Assembly: GCA_030147705.1 (NCBI GenBank)
Contig: JASBUV010000099.1
Coordinates: forward strand, 1-40,540
Length of the DNA: 40,540 nucleotides
Reading direction: 5' to 3'
Origin: Gammaproteobacteria bacterium
GTDB lineage: Bacteria > Pseudomonadota > Gammaproteobacteria > Pseudomonadales > Pseudohongiellaceae
The notes beneath the pieces were generated by a model that was not told the DNA's origin, ran no database searches, and saw nothing but the letters and a program-made list of their open reading frames with translations. The translations under genes and the position numbers were made by a program. Positions within the stretch are counted from its first letter, which is position 1. Each line of letters opens with the position of its first letter. Of the stretch, positions 1-13,400 are shown piece after piece.

Positions 1-1127
1 GAAAAATCAGCACGCTGCATAAATGTCAGCCGATAAGCCAGCATGGACAGATAGGCGAGAATAATCAGTATCCAGCTGGAGAAAAGATAAAGTGCTGAGC
101 GTGATCCCTGAGCCGCAGTAATACCGGAAATGATGCAGACGCTCATGGCCATGGCAAATCCGAGAATCATTATTGCCAGTACCGTGTCGCTGGTAATGCT
201 CGAAAGTGGAGCGAGCAGGAAATACAGAGCGACGGGAATCATCAGGTAAGCCACATAGCGCAGTACAAAGTTCACCTGATGCTTGTACGGAATTTTCAGA
301 CTCATTGCCTGGCCCAGCAATGCCATGCTCACAATCAAGCCCGTGGCCGAGAGATACGCGACCCTGTTGTTCAGCCCAACGGATTCACCCCAGAACCACA
401 CTCGGCCCATTCCTGACTGGGTGAGAAAGAACGGAATGGCGGAAGCGAAGAACAGGGCATAACCCAGGAATTCCCTGTCTTTCATGTTGAAATAATAAGC
501 GGCGCAGATGCAGAAGCTGATGAAGAGCATCGAAAAGAAGGCGCCGAAGAAGGTAAGTTGGTTCTGCTGTGCGAGTGCGATGGAGCCCATTGTTCCCAGT
601 CGCAGCGGAAACTCGATGCCGGAAGTTGACTCCGCTCTTATATAAACTCGGGTAGTTTCGCCAACGGGAGCAAGGGCGAAAGGGACGACAGGAACGCGGT
701 ATGGCTGTTCGATCTGACTGAAAGGGATGGTATCTCCCGCGACAGAGTGGCTGACCACGCTGTTGCCGCGTACAAAGTAAAAATCCAGGCGATCAATGAT
801 CGAAGAATCCACGCTCAGCATGAGATTCTCTTCTATGGCTTCGCGCGAAGTGATCTCCAGATACATCCAGAACGCAGAATTGGAGATGCCCAGCGTCGGG
901 ATAGCCTCGGTCGATCGCCGCCAGGGGATATCACCATTGAGAATCTCTTCAATGCCCATATCTCGCGTTGTATCTTCGAAGATATCGATATATTGGCCGA
1001 GCACAATAGGAAGCTGATTACGGGTGATGTTCACTTCTGCCGCGTGGCTGGTGGACATCAGAATCAGGCCGATGAGCACAATGCGTGCGAGAGCAATTAG
1101 AGTGTTTGTTAGGAGCGGGGACTGCAT
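1..1127 (-). CDS. 7TMR-DISM family membrane protein, N-terminal part (truncated by left window edge)
   Basis: Open frame on the minus strand from ATG at 1127 to the window edge without a stop, so absent from the ORF track. Translation starts MQSPLLTNTLIALARIVLIGLILMSTSHAAEVNITRNQLPIVLGQYIDIFED..., with a signal peptide, a DISMED2-like domain (SNSAFWMYLEI) and then several TM helices. Confidence 0.75.
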   Translation of the reverse strand, partial: MQSPLLTNTLIALARIVLIGLILMSTSHAAEVNITRNQLPIVLGQYIDIFEDTTRDMGIEEILNGDIPWRRSTEAIPTLGISNSAFWMYLEITSREAIEENLMLSVDSSIIDRLDFYFVRGNSVVSHSVAGDTIPFSQIEQPYRVPVVPFALAPVGETTRVYIRAESTSGIEFPLRLGTMGSIALAQQNQLTFFGAFFSMLFISFCICAAYYFNMKDREFLGYALFFASAIPFFLTQSGMGRVWFWGESVGLNNRVAYLSATGLIVSMALLGQAMSLKIPYKHQVNFVLRYVAYLMIPVALYFLLAPLSSITSDTVLAIMILGFAMAMSVCIISGITAAQGSRSALYLFSSWILIILAYLSMLAYRLTFMQRADF

Positions 1128-1358
1128 GTGCGTCGAACTTGTATCCTGACAGTATCTGATTGGTCGTGTAGTGGTGCGCTATTATAAGGTAAGCACCCCG
1201 GGTGGTCGCCAAATTGCTGGTAAGTACGTGAAAAAACAAGGGTGCAGCCCGAAAAACCATGAAATCGGCGGGTCGATTGGCTTGATTGACTCGCCTGATG
1301 ATCCGTGTGAGATTGCACTCAACCCTGCAGGGGAACAGGAACAAGGTGGACTAGAGCT

Positions 1359-3560
1359 ATGAAGAAAAGACTTTTTGGTCAAATTGGCATGACGATTGTG
1401 GTGTTGGGCACCCTCGTGGCATGTTCAGACAGCAACGAACAGGGGGCGCAGCAACAAGTGGAGCAGAACTCGAATCAGGTCGCAGCGACGGCCAATTCCG
1501 CGCAATCTGGATCTGGCATCAGCGGCAACCCTTTTGATGCACCAAGCGACTTGTTCCTGAACTATCCCCCATTCGACCAGATTGAGAATAGTCACTATGG
1601 CCCCGCATTCGAACGCGGCATGGCCGAACACTTGGCAGAAGTCGAAGCAATCGCAAACAATTCTGCTGCGGCTAGCTTCACCAATACCGTAGTTGCTCTG
1701 GAGCTCTCCGGGCAGTTACTGGACAGGGTCAGCAGGGTGTTCTTTGCCCTTGCCAGCGCCCATACCAACGATGACATTCGTGCGCTGCAACAGCAATTGG
1801 CTCCCCAGTTGTCAGCCCACCAGGATGCGATCCTGTTGAACCGTGAATTGTTTGCTCGCATTGATCAGTTATACAACTCGCGCACAGAACTGGAGTTGTC
1901 CGCGGAAGAGGATCGACTGCTGGAGCGCTATTACATCGATTTCATCCGTGCAGGAGCGGCCTTGACGGAAGAGCAGCAGGAGAGAATGCGCGAAATCAAT
2001 TCTGAGCTCGCTGTGCTTGAAACTGAATTCAGTCAGAATGTGCTCAGTGAAGTAAACGACCTGGCTATCGTGGTTGCGACGCGGGAAGAGCTGACCGGAC
2101 TTGATGAGGCGTTGATTCAGGCTGCGGCTGATGAGGCTGAATCGAGGGGGCTGAGCGGACAGTATGTCTTGCCGCTACTCAATACGAGTGGTCAGCCTGC
2201 ACTCGCCAGTCTGCAAAACAGGGATCTGCGTGAGCGCATTCACCTGACGTCACTCTCACGTGGCAATCGCGGGGGGGAATATGACAATCGCCAAATCCTG
2301 TCATCTGTTCTCGCGTTGCGTGCCGAGCGCGCAGCTTTACTGGGATACACCAATCACGCAGAATTCATTCTCGAGAATCAGACCGCACAGACTGTAGAGG
2401 CAGTTAATCAACGTCTGGCAGAGCTGACCGTACCAGCCATGGCCAATGCCAACCGGGAAGCTGCTGACCTGCAACAAATGATCTATGACACTGAGGCGGA
2501 CTTCGAGCTGCAGTCCTGGGATTGGTCCTTCTATACCGAGAGGCTGCGTGCGGCGCGTTTCAATTTTGACGCCAGCCAGCTGCGGCCATACTTCGAGTTG
2601 GACAATGTTCTGCAGCGCGGCGTGTTCTATGCTGCGGAGCGACTCTACGGGCTGACTTTTGCTGAACGGTTCGATTTGCCGGTATATCAGGAAGATGTGC
2701 GAGTTTTTGAAGTATTCGACTCCGTCGGAACTACTCTGGGCATTTTTATTGCCGATTTCTATGCTCGCCCGAGCAAGCGCGGTGGGGCATGGATGAATGC
2801 CTATATTCCTCAATCGGATTTGCTGAATACGCAACCCGTGGTGGCAAACCATCTCAATATCACCAAGCCACCAGCAGGTGAGGCAACATTGCTGACCTTT
2901 GATGAAGTGACGACGATGTTCCATGAATTCGGCCACGCGCTGCACGGTTTGTTTTCGAATGTCGAGTATCCGCGTTTCTCAGGCACAAGCGTGCCGCGTG
3001 ATTTTGTTGAGTACCCGAGTCAGGTGAACGAAATGTGGGCTACCTGGCCTGAGGTGTTGGCGAACTACGCAGTGCATTACCAGACAGGCGAGGCTATGCC
3101 CCAGGACCTGCTGGATAAAGTGCTCTCTACACAAACCTTTAATCAGGGGTTTGAAACTACCGAGTATCTGGCAGCTTCCATTCTCGATCAGGCCCTGCAC
3201 CAGCTGACCGTGGACGAGATTCCTGATGCAGAGAATATTATGGAATTCGAAGCATCAGCCCTCGCTGCAGCCGGCATTGCGCACGAGGACATTCCTCCCC
3301 GATATCGCAGCACCTATTTCTCACACATCATGGGCGGCTATTCTGCTGGTTACTATTCCTACATCTGGAGTGAAGTGCTCGATGCGGATACCGTCGAGTG
3401 GTTTAAAGAGAATGGCGGACTTCTGCGTGAGAATGGCGATCATTTCCGTCAGACGCTGCTCTCGCGCGGTGGCAGTATTGATGCAATGACGCTGTTTCGA
3501 AATTTCCGTGGGCGCGACGCTGAAATTGCCCCCTTGCTGGAACGACGCGGACTAAACTAG
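1359..3560 (+). CDS. M3 family metallopeptidase (Dcp/oligopeptidase A-like), predicted lipoprotein
   Basis: 733 aa ORF with zinc motif MFHEFGHALHGLFS and C-terminal FSHIMGGYSAGYYSYIWSEVLDAD typical of M3 peptidases; N-terminal lipobox LVAC|SD. Confidence 0.92.
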   Translation: MKKRLFGQIGMTIVVLGTLVACSDSNEQGAQQQVEQNSNQVAATANSAQSGSGISGNPFDAPSDLFLNYPPFDQIENSHYGPAFERGMAEHLAEVEAIANNSAAASFTNTVVALELSGQLLDRVSRVFFALASAHTNDDIRALQQQLAPQLSAHQDAILLNRELFARIDQLYNSRTELELSAEEDRLLERYYIDFIRAGAALTEEQQERMREINSELAVLETEFSQNVLSEVNDLAIVVATREELTGLDEALIQAAADEAESRGLSGQYVLPLLNTSGQPALASLQNRDLRERIHLTSLSRGNRGGEYDNRQILSSVLALRAERAALLGYTNHAEFILENQTAQTVEAVNQRLAELTVPAMANANREAADLQQMIYDTEADFELQSWDWSFYTERLRAARFNFDASQLRPYFELDNVLQRGVFYAAERLYGLTFAERFDLPVYQEDVRVFEVFDSVGTTLGIFIADFYARPSKRGGAWMNAYIPQSDLLNTQPVVANHLNITKPPAGEATLLTFDEVTTMFHEFGHALHGLFSNVEYPRFSGTSVPRDFVEYPSQVNEMWATWPEVLANYAVHYQTGEAMPQDLLDKVLSTQTFNQGFETTEYLAASILDQALHQLTVDEIPDAENIMEFEASALAAAGIAHEDIPPRYRSTYFSHIMGGYSAGYYSYIWSEVLDADTVEWFKENGGLLRENGDHFRQTLLSRGGSIDAMTLFRNFRGRDAEIAPLLERRGLN

Positions 3561-3570
3561 TTCCCGGAGT

Positions 3571-4623
3571 TCAGGCTCGATTCGGCATAGTCGCCGTGTT
3601 GGCGCCCGCAAGCGCCAACACCACTATGCCCAATTCGTCCCAGGCATTGGCGTTGAGCATTCCTTTGCCGGCTTGATCGGCACGGCGTGCCAATTCCAGA
3701 CAATGCCAAATATCATCACTGCTGAGCCGGCGTAGTGCGCTGCCCACCGCTTGCTTGCGATTAAACCACACCCGCCCGGCCTGAATGATCGCATTGATGC
3801 CCTGACCCTGTTCCTTTTTTCTGATCATGGGCAGCAGGGAGCGCAGTTCCCTGATCACCGCGGCAAGAATTGGTTGTGGCATGATGCCTTCTGCTTTCAG
3901 CCCGGTCAGTATTTTCTGAGCGCGTGTTATGTCACCGAGCAGGGCAGCGTCGACAGCAGCAAATGCGGTATAGCGCGAGTTATTCGCAACGAGCTGGAGA
4001 GCTGTATTGGCATCGAGGCGAAGCTTGCCATCTGCCTCTGGTTTGGCCAGTAGCTTGAGCTTCTCGATCTCTTGCATGGCCGCGAGCAAGTTCCCCTCGA
4101 CCCTGTCTACGAGTATTTGCAAGGCATCGTTATCGGCGCTGATCTGTTCGCGCAATAATCTTTGTTGCAGCCACTCTGCAAGATTGTCCCGGTTAACAGG
4201 CCAGATCTGCACAAAGACGGACTCGCTCTCGATAGCCTTGAACCATTTGGTATTCAGCGTAGCCTTTTCGATATGTGGGCCGCTGACGAGTACCATCAAG
4301 TCCGGGTTGTGTTGATCCAGATGTGCCTGTAGAGCCTTCTTTCCCGCATCATCAAGCTTTACAGAGCTGAGTCGTAACTCGATCAGCTTGCGCTCGCCAA
4401 ACAGGGAAAGATTGCCAGAGGACTGCAGAAAGGAGTCCCAGTTGAAGCTGCGGTCTACATTGAAAATCTCCCGCTCTGTCATCTCTGCCTTTCTGCAGTA
4501 GCTGCGCACAAGATCTGCAGCTTCTTGCATCAAGAGCGGTTCGTCGCCCGCGAGCCAGATAAGTGGGGGAGGAGTTTTTGAATTCGCGAGAGTACGTCCA
4601 AGTTGTTCGGACTTGAGCTTCAT
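3571..4623 (-). CDS. holA: DNA polymerase III subunit delta
   Basis: 350 aa ORF; N-term MKLKSEQLGRTLA..PPLIWLAGDEPLLMQEAADLVR; adjacent to lptE and leuS as in other Gammaproteobacteria. Confidence 0.93.
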   Translation of the reverse strand: MKLKSEQLGRTLANSKTPPPLIWLAGDEPLLMQEAADLVRSYCRKAEMTEREIFNVDRSFNWDSFLQSSGNLSLFGERKLIELRLSSVKLDDAGKKALQAHLDQHNPDLMVLVSGPHIEKATLNTKWFKAIESESVFVQIWPVNRDNLAEWLQQRLLREQISADNDALQILVDRVEGNLLAAMQEIEKLKLLAKPEADGKLRLDANTALQLVANNSRYTAFAAVDAALLGDITRAQKILTGLKAEGIMPQPILAAVIRELRSLLPMIRKKEQGQGINAIIQAGRVWFNRKQAVGSALRRLSSDDIWHCLELARRADQAGKGMLNANAWDELGIVVLALAGANTATMPNRA

Positions 4624-5135
4624 ACTGAATCCGCAGGGGCTTGTAATCTTCGCAGAAGCAGATTGATCAATTCGCGACGCATTTCGTCAGTAATAATTTC
4701 CACTTCTTCCTGGTTACCTGCAATGTTCTCTATGTCTTCGAAATAGCTGCGTTCTACACTCAGGGTTTGCTGAGGGATCAGTTCAATATTGCTGCGAGTT
4801 GCCATGATGTCAACCGACAGTGTTAGCTCATACTGTGCTGCACGGGCAGCAGGGTTGACAGACACAGCGCGATTCTCGACTCGGATGTCACTCACCGCAA
4901 GCCGCGTGTGTGTGCTGGCTGATTCACCTTCCAGCAGATTCGCTCCAGCACCTTGCAGAGAGCGTCTCAAGAGTCTTGCGAATTCGCTGTTCGGGTTTTG
5001 CAATTCGAGTTGCAGGTTTTGCAGCGAGTCCTGCAGCACTGAACCGTTTTGCAGGTCGGTTCCGCGCAGCGAATAGCCACAGGCCGCCAGCACGAAGCTG
5101 ATGGCAATGAGCAGGCTGAATCGAAGTGCATCCAT
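4620..5135 (-). CDS. lptE: LPS-assembly lipoprotein LptE
   Basis: 171 aa, lipobox LAACGYSLRG, overlaps holA start, located downstream of leuS. Confidence 0.92.
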   Translation of the reverse strand: MDALRFSLLIAISFVLAACGYSLRGTDLQNGSVLQDSLQNLQLELQNPNSEFARLLRRSLQGAGANLLEGESASTHTRLAVSDIRVENRAVSVNPAARAAQYELTLSVDIMATRSNIELIPQQTLSVERSYFEDIENIAGNQEEVEIITDEMRRELINLLLRRLQAPADSV

Positions 5136-5156
5136 GGCGAATCTGGCTAACTCAAT

Positions 5157-7739
<2,583 letters not shown>

Positions 7740-7899
7740 CTATTCCCGGAAAACCCGCAAGGATAACCCAGACGCGTGTAGACAGGTAGTGGCAGAGCCA
7801 TTGAGTTCCCCCGCAAACACGCTATCAATCGAGCTGGGTCGGGGTGCAAGCGGGAGGCAAATCTGAGGAATCGGTTCAGTTCTATTCGCCGGGATCCGA

Positions 7900-8766
7900 C
7901 TAGCCGTGCTTTTTGCGGGTATCGATCAGTGTCGAGGTCACCTTTAACAGCTTGATCATCCGACTATCCGCATTCAGTACAGTGACCAGAAACGGGCCGA
8001 TATTGATGGTCTCACCGCGCTCCGGGATGTGTCCGAATTTCTGCAGCACCAGACCGCCAACCGTGGTGAATTCCTGATCGCTGAATTCGGTGTGAAAGTA
8101 GTCGTTGAACTCATCAACCGGGGTAAGCGCTTTGACGATGAAATTCTCATCGTCGAATTTCTTGATGAAGCTGTCATCATCCACGTCGAATTCGTCTTCG
8201 ATTTCTCCGACGATTTGCTCCAGAACATCCTCGATAGTGACCGCGCCGCATACGCTGCCATACTCGTCGATGACGATTGCCATGTGTTGGCGGGTTTCCC
8301 GGAATTCCTTCAACAATACGTTGAGCCGTTTACTTTCCGGCACAAACGTGGCGGGTCGCACAATATCCTTGATATCGAATTTTTCGTTATTCCCGTTGAG
8401 GATCAGTGGCAGTAAATCCTTGGCCAGAAGTATGCCCATAACGTTGTCAACGTTTTCGCCAACCACAGGGAAACGCGAATGCGACGCGCGCGTCACCTGA
8501 TCGACGATTTCGGGGAGTGAAAGTTTGGCGGCGACGGTCACAACCTGCGACCGAGGGATCATGATGTCCCTGACCTGCATACTGGAAACCTGCAGAGCGC
8601 CCTCGATTATGCCGAGTGCGTCGGTATCCAGAACCTGATCCTGTTCTGCATTGCGAAGCACCTCGAGCAGGCTCTTGGTGTCGGTGGGTTCGTCTGAAAA
8701 GACGCCTGTGATTTTATCGATCCAGGACTTCGGTCTTGGATCGATGCTAGATGGGTCGTCAGACAT
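7900..8766 (-). CDS. corC: CorC/YbeX family transporter-associated CBS domain protein
   Basis: 288 aa; paired CBS domains (VRDIMIPRSQVV..., FVPESKRLNVLLKEFR), CorC_HlyC C-terminal domain (FTTVGGLVLQKFGHIPERGE). Confidence 0.93.
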   Translation of the reverse strand: MSDDPSSIDPRPKSWIDKITGVFSDEPTDTKSLLEVLRNAEQDQVLDTDALGIIEGALQVSSMQVRDIMIPRSQVVTVAAKLSLPEIVDQVTRASHSRFPVVGENVDNVMGILLAKDLLPLILNGNNEKFDIKDIVRPATFVPESKRLNVLLKEFRETRQHMAIVIDEYGSVCGAVTIEDVLEQIVGEIEDEFDVDDDSFIKKFDDENFIVKALTPVDEFNDYFHTEFSDQEFTTVGGLVLQKFGHIPERGETINIGPFLVTVLNADSRMIKLLKVTSTLIDTRKKHG

Positions 8767-8805
8767 GACCGGGCTTCTTGCGGTTCTCCATTTGGGCTAT
8801 TTCGG

Positions 8806-9273
8806 CTACCCTATCAAATAAGGGTTGGGTAATCCAAGCATTTGTAAGGCCTTGATTTCCAAGGCTTCCATCACTTCTGCGCTCGCCTCATCCTCGTGCT
8901 CGAACCCCAATAGATGCAGGATGCCGTGGATATGCAGGTGCGCCCAGTGCTGGTGCAGCTGTTTGCTTTGCTCGCGCGCTTCAGCGTCAACAACGGCAGG
9001 GCAGATCACAATGTCGCCCAGCAGCTGTGCTTGATCGGAGGCTACGCCTTTCAGCTGTACCGGGAAAGAGAGTACATTGGTGGCATAATCCTTTCCCCGG
9101 TAATCCAGATTCAGCTGTCTGCCTTCTTCTTCGTCTACCAGGCGCAGGCTCACTTCAGCGTCACCGTCGAAGCGGGCGCACTCTAGCGCAGTTTGGCTCC
9201 AGAGCACCAGTTCTTTTTGATCAGGAATCCAGGCTGCGCTGCTGGCGTTGCTCAGATCAACGGTCACGTTCAT
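8806..9273 (-). CDS. ybeY: Endoribonuclease YbeY, rRNA maturation factor
   Basis: Metal-binding motif HIHGILHLLGFEHE; LNLDYRGKDYATNVLSFP. Start chosen at MNVTVDL rather than the longer ORF start at 9381. Confidence 0.93.
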   Translation of the reverse strand: MNVTVDLSNASSAAWIPDQKELVLWSQTALECARFDGDAEVSLRLVDEEEGRQLNLDYRGKDYATNVLSFPVQLKGVASDQAQLLGDIVICPAVVDAEAREQSKQLHQHWAHLHIHGILHLLGFEHEDEASAEVMEALEIKALQMLGLPNPYLIG

Positions 9274-10282
9274 GGCTGTGTGAACTGTCGTTACCCAGAG
9301 TTGAGACAGACTGCCTGTCAAATTCATCATAGGCCTCGACGATCCGCTGTACCAATCGATGCCGAACAACATCCTTGGCATTGAAGTACGTGAAACCGAT
9401 CTCGTCGATGTCTTTCAACACTTTGCTCACATGAACCAATCCGGAACGTGTCCCTTTAGGCAGATCGATCTGGGTAACATCACCGGTAATTACGGCGGTT
9501 GATCCAAAGCCTATGCGGGTGAGGAACATTTTCATCTGGGCCGTGGTGGTATTCTGGCTTTCGTCGAGGATGATAAAGGAATGATTCAATGTACGTCCGC
9601 GCATGTACGCCAACGGTGCTACCTCAATGACGTTTTTCTCGATCAGCCTCCCGACTTTTTCAAATCCGAGCATCTCGTAGAGTGCGTCGTAGAGGGGGCG
9701 AAGATAGGGGTCGATTTTCTGTGTGAGGTCGCCCGGCAGAAAGCCGAGTTTCTCTCCGGCTTCGACAGCAGGCCGCACCAGCAGGATCCGGTTTACCCGT
9801 TCGGTTACCAGCGCTTCGACCGCGCAGGCTACCGCCAGATAAGTCTTGCCCGTTCCCGCTGGGCCGATGCCAAAATTGATATCGTGTCGTTGAATGCTGC
9901 GTACATAATCGCGTTGATGGCGGCTGCGCGGTTTTACCGACCCCTTGGGGGTCTTGATCAGCAGAGGTTTGTCGAGTTCTGAAGCATCCAGGCTGGTATT
10001 TTCAGCACTCAAATCAGGCACTTCCTGCAACGCGAGATGGACATGACCGGGGTTGAGAACCTGACCTTGCGCTGTGGCGCTGTACAGGGCCTCAAGCAAC
10101 TGGCGCGCACCAGTCACAGCGGCTTCACTGCCAGACAATCTGAAGACGTTGCCGCGGTGCTGAATCTTCAGCGCAAGATGGGACTCGATCTGGTGGATAT
10201 GCTCGTTCAGGCGGCCGCAGAGATTCGCCAGTCGCTGCGCGTTGTCAGGAAGCAGAGTAAGGCTTTGTGATTCGATTGCCAT
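9257..10282 (-). CDS. ybeZ: PhoH-like ATPase YbeZ/PhoL
   Basis: 341 aa; Walker A GPAGTGKTYLA, SFIILDESQNTT, between miaB and ybeY. Confidence 0.94.
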   Translation of the reverse strand: MAIESQSLTLLPDNAQRLANLCGRLNEHIHQIESHLALKIQHRGNVFRLSGSEAAVTGARQLLEALYSATAQGQVLNPGHVHLALQEVPDLSAENTSLDASELDKPLLIKTPKGSVKPRSRHQRDYVRSIQRHDINFGIGPAGTGKTYLAVACAVEALVTERVNRILLVRPAVEAGEKLGFLPGDLTQKIDPYLRPLYDALYEMLGFEKVGRLIEKNVIEVAPLAYMRGRTLNHSFIILDESQNTTTAQMKMFLTRIGFGSTAVITGDVTQIDLPKGTRSGLVHVSKVLKDIDEIGFTYFNAKDVVRHRLVQRIVEAYDEFDRQSVSTLGNDSSHSHERDR

Positions 10283-10405
10283 GCCGTATCAGACCTTTCG
10301 GTAGCAAAATAAGTGGTGCGTGTGTGAGTAAAGTGCTTGCTTGATATGACGAGTATAGCAGGATGAAGTCAAAACGCGTTTCAATGCCAGTGACTCAACT
10401 TTGAA

Positions 10406-11806
10406 CTACAGTGTACCCAAGAGTGAGTTCGGCAGGGCATCGGTGATACGAACATCCACGAAATTGCCGATCAGGCTTAGATCATCACTGCGGAAATTGA
10501 CCACGCGGTTGTTCTCCGTGCGGCCTTGCAAATCTTCCAGGCTTTTCCGTGATTGTCCGGTAACCAGAATGCGTTCGGTCTTGCCAACCATGCTTTCGCT
10601 GATGGCAGTAGCTTGTTGGACTATCTGTGATTGCAGGGTGGCAAGACGGTGTTTCTTTTCCTGCTCTGGCGTCTCATCTTTCAGGTCTGCAGCCGGAGTC
10701 CCGGGTCGCGCACTGTAAATAAAGCTGAATGATGTATCAAAGCCAATCTCCATGATCAGCTTCATGGTGTCTTCAAAGTCGGCATTGGTTTCACCAGGAA
10801 AGCCGATAATAAAATCCGAAGACAGGCTGATACCGGGCCGTTGCGCCTGAATCTTGCGGATCAGACTCTTGTATTCGAGCGCTGTGTGACCACGTTTCAT
10901 GGCGGCCAGAATGCGATCGGAGCCGCTCTGAACGGGCAGGTGCAAATGAGAGACCAGTTCGGGTACGGTGCCGTAAACCGACACCAGGTTGGCATTGAAT
11001 TCCACCGGGTGTGAGGTAGTGAATCGGATGCGATCGATACCATCGATACTGGCGATGTATTGAATCAGCAATGCCAGGTCGACGATATCGCCTGTGTGGC
11101 TCAGGCCGCGGTACGCATTGACATTCTGACCAAGCAGATTGATTTCCCGCACGCCCTGATCGGCCAGATGCACGGCTTCAGCGAGCACATCATCCAGCGG
11201 CCGACTGACTTCTTCTCCACGGGTATAGGGCACTACACAGAAACTGCAGTATTTGCTGCAACCTTCCATGATGGTAAGAAACGCCTGGCACGATGAGGCC
11301 TCTGGCTGCGGCAGTCGATCGAATTTCTCGATTTCGGGGAAGCTGATATCCACTTGCGGGCCCTGACTGCCAGCTGCTTCGAGCATATCGGGCAATTTGT
11401 GCAGGGTTTGAGGGCCGAAAACCACATCCACGTACGGTGCGCGCTTGCCTATCGCTTCGCCTTCTTGCGAGGCTACACAGCCACCAACGGCGATTTTGAG
11501 GTTTGGATTGGCTTCCTTGAGAGGGCGCCAACGGCCCAGCTGATGGAAGACTTTCTCCTGCGCTTTCTCACGGATTGAACAGGTATTGAGCAGCAGAATA
11601 TCGGCTTGCTCAGGGCTGTCGACCAGTGTGGCACCCTGTGACTCCCGCAAGAGGTCCATCATGCGGGCAGAATCATACTCATTCATCTGACATCCGTGAG
11701 TCTTGATGAAGACTTTGCGGGCAGGGCTTCGGCTCTGCGTAGTGGTCTCGTCAGATTGTGGGGTAATCGTGCTCTCAGTAGTCACAGCAATCTCGGCTGA
11801 TGGCAA
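10406..11806 (-). CDS. miaB: tRNA-2-methylthio-N6-dimethylallyladenosine synthase
   Basis: 466 aa; [14 protein letters not shown], radical [22 protein letters not shown] domain at C-terminus. Confidence 0.97.
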   Translation of the reverse strand: MPSAEIAVTTESTITPQSDETTTQSRSPARKVFIKTHGCQMNEYDSARMMDLLRESQGATLVDSPEQADILLLNTCSIREKAQEKVFHQLGRWRPLKEANPNLKIAVGGCVASQEGEAIGKRAPYVDVVFGPQTLHKLPDMLEAAGSQGPQVDISFPEIEKFDRLPQPEASSCQAFLTIMEGCSKYCSFCVVPYTRGEEVSRPLDDVLAEAVHLADQGVREINLLGQNVNAYRGLSHTGDIVDLALLIQYIASIDGIDRIRFTTSHPVEFNANLVSVYGTVPELVSHLHLPVQSGSDRILAAMKRGHTALEYKSLIRKIQAQRPGISLSSDFIIGFPGETNADFEDTMKLIMEIGFDTSFSFIYSARPGTPAADLKDETPEQEKKHRLATLQSQIVQQATAISESMVGKTERILVTGQSRKSLEDLQGRTENNRVVNFRSDDLSLIGNFVDVRITDALPNSLLGTL

Positions 11807-11978
11807 AAGGGGCGGAATTATAACAGCAAATCCCGAGGCTGCTGCATCTCCTTGTACAGATTTACTTCGAGAGCAGCTTGAAATTCTTCCCCTGAGCCAA
11901 ATATTAGGGGTACTCTGGGGTTTTCGCCCTGTCTACTCCGGAAATAAACTATCCTCGCAGTATAAGGTATTGATTTTA

Positions 11979-12317
11979 ATGGCAAATCCTTCCGAAATTT
12001 ACAAGATCACCTTTCTCAACAAAGGTGAGGTCTACGAACTTTTCGTCAAACAGGTCTATCAGAGCGAACTCTACGGATTTATCGAGGTTGAAGAGTACGT
12101 ATTCAACGAACGTACTCAGGTCGTAGTTGACCCCAGTGAGGAGAAACTGAAAGCTGAATTCAAGGATGTACGGCGCAGCTTTATTCCGTTGCAGGCGATT
12201 ATTCGTATTGATGAAGTCGATAAAACCGGAGTCAGCAAAATCAGCAAGGGTGACAATATTTCCCCGTTCCCCGTGTCGCTGGTAGCCAGCAGCAAAGACA
12301 AGGGTGAGCCGAAGTAG
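11979..12317 (+). CDS. DUF1820 family protein
   Basis: In-frame ATG at 11979 within the longer ORF 11703..12317; MANPSEIYKITFLNKGEVYELFVKQVYQSELYGFIEVEEYVF matches the DUF1820 pattern as I recognise it. Confidence 0.8.
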   Translation: MANPSEIYKITFLNKGEVYELFVKQVYQSELYGFIEVEEYVFNERTQVVVDPSEEKLKAEFKDVRRSFIPLQAIIRIDEVDKTGVSKISKGDNISPFPVSLVASSKDKGEPK

Positions 12318-12372
12318 GCACGCAACACCTCATTAACCCCTTACTTCGAGAGCCGACAACTGCGGGCAGCCC

Positions 12373-13359
12373 TTGACCGAATCTACCCATCCCTATACAT
12401 CGCTAAGCCCTGATCGCGTCCTGGCCGCAGTCGAATCCCTCGGGTTTCAACCTGACGCCCGTGTGTTCGCTCTGAACAGCTATGAGAACCGGGTCTATCA
12501 GGTCGGCCTGGAGAGTGCGGACCCGATTATTGTCAAATTCTATCGACCTGGGCGATGGACCCGTGCCCAGATTCTGGAAGAGCACGCCTTCGCCAGTGAA
12601 CTGGCTTCCCATGAAATACCGGTGATTGCCCCGTTGGAACTCGGTGGCAGCAGCCTGAATGAGTTTGATGGTTTCGAGCTGGCCGTGTTTCCTCGCTGCA
12701 GCGGACGAGCTCCTGAGCTGGACAATCCCGACAACCTGCTAGTGATGGGGCGCTTCGTCGCACGGATACATGCTATCGGAGCGCTTAAGAACTTCGAGCA
12801 CCGCAGGCAAATGGATCTGAACAGCTTCGCGATTCAGAGTCGCGAGTATTTGTTGCAACACGACTTCTTGCCGGCAGATGTCCGTCCTGCGTATGAGTCT
12901 TTGAGTGCCGATCTGATCGCAGCGATGCAGCAGCGCCTGCAAGACTTCGGCCAGATGAAGCAGCTCCGGATTCACGGCGATTGCCATCCGGGTAATGTGC
13001 TGTGGAATGAAGAGACACCGCAGTTTGTCGACTTCGACGATACGCTCACCGGTCCGGCTATTCAGGACCTGTGGATGATGTTGTCAGGCGACAGGAATCA
13101 ACGGCAGGCCCAGCTTCTGGAAATTGTCGATGGCTACAACGAATTCCATGACTTCCCGACCCGCGAGCTGGTGTTGATTGAGACTCTGCGTACTTTTCGA
13201 CTCATGCATTACAGCGCCTGGTTGGCCCGCCGCTGGGAGGACCCGGCCTTTCCGCTCAGCTTTCCGTGGTTTAACACGCCGCGCTATTGGTCAGAACATA
13301 TTCTCGAACTTCGCGAGCAGCTCAGTGCCTTGGATGAGCCTCCGCTCCAGTTGTTCTAG
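12373..13359 (+). CDS. srkA: Stress response kinase A-like protein (SrkA/YihE), TTG start
   Basis: 328 aa; aminoglycoside-phosphotransferase-like fold; RIHGDCHPGNVLW and QFVDFDDTLTGPAIQDLWM. Confidence 0.9.
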   Translation: MTESTHPYTSLSPDRVLAAVESLGFQPDARVFALNSYENRVYQVGLESADPIIVKFYRPGRWTRAQILEEHAFASELASHEIPVIAPLELGGSSLNEFDGFELAVFPRCSGRAPELDNPDNLLVMGRFVARIHAIGALKNFEHRRQMDLNSFAIQSREYLLQHDFLPADVRPAYESLSADLIAAMQQRLQDFGQMKQLRIHGDCHPGNVLWNEETPQFVDFDDTLTGPAIQDLWMMLSGDRNQRQAQLLEIVDGYNEFHDFPTRELVLIETLRTFRLMHYSAWLARRWEDPAFPLSFPWFNTPRYWSEHILELREQLSALDEPPLQLF

Positions 13360-13400
13360 CAGCGCGAGAGTTTCCAGAGCGGTAATCGATAGCAGGTGGA

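Noticed and set aside
2337-2945. 202 aa minus-strand ORF
   Set aside because: Lies entirely inside the M3 peptidase gene, no recognisable domain; shadow ORF.
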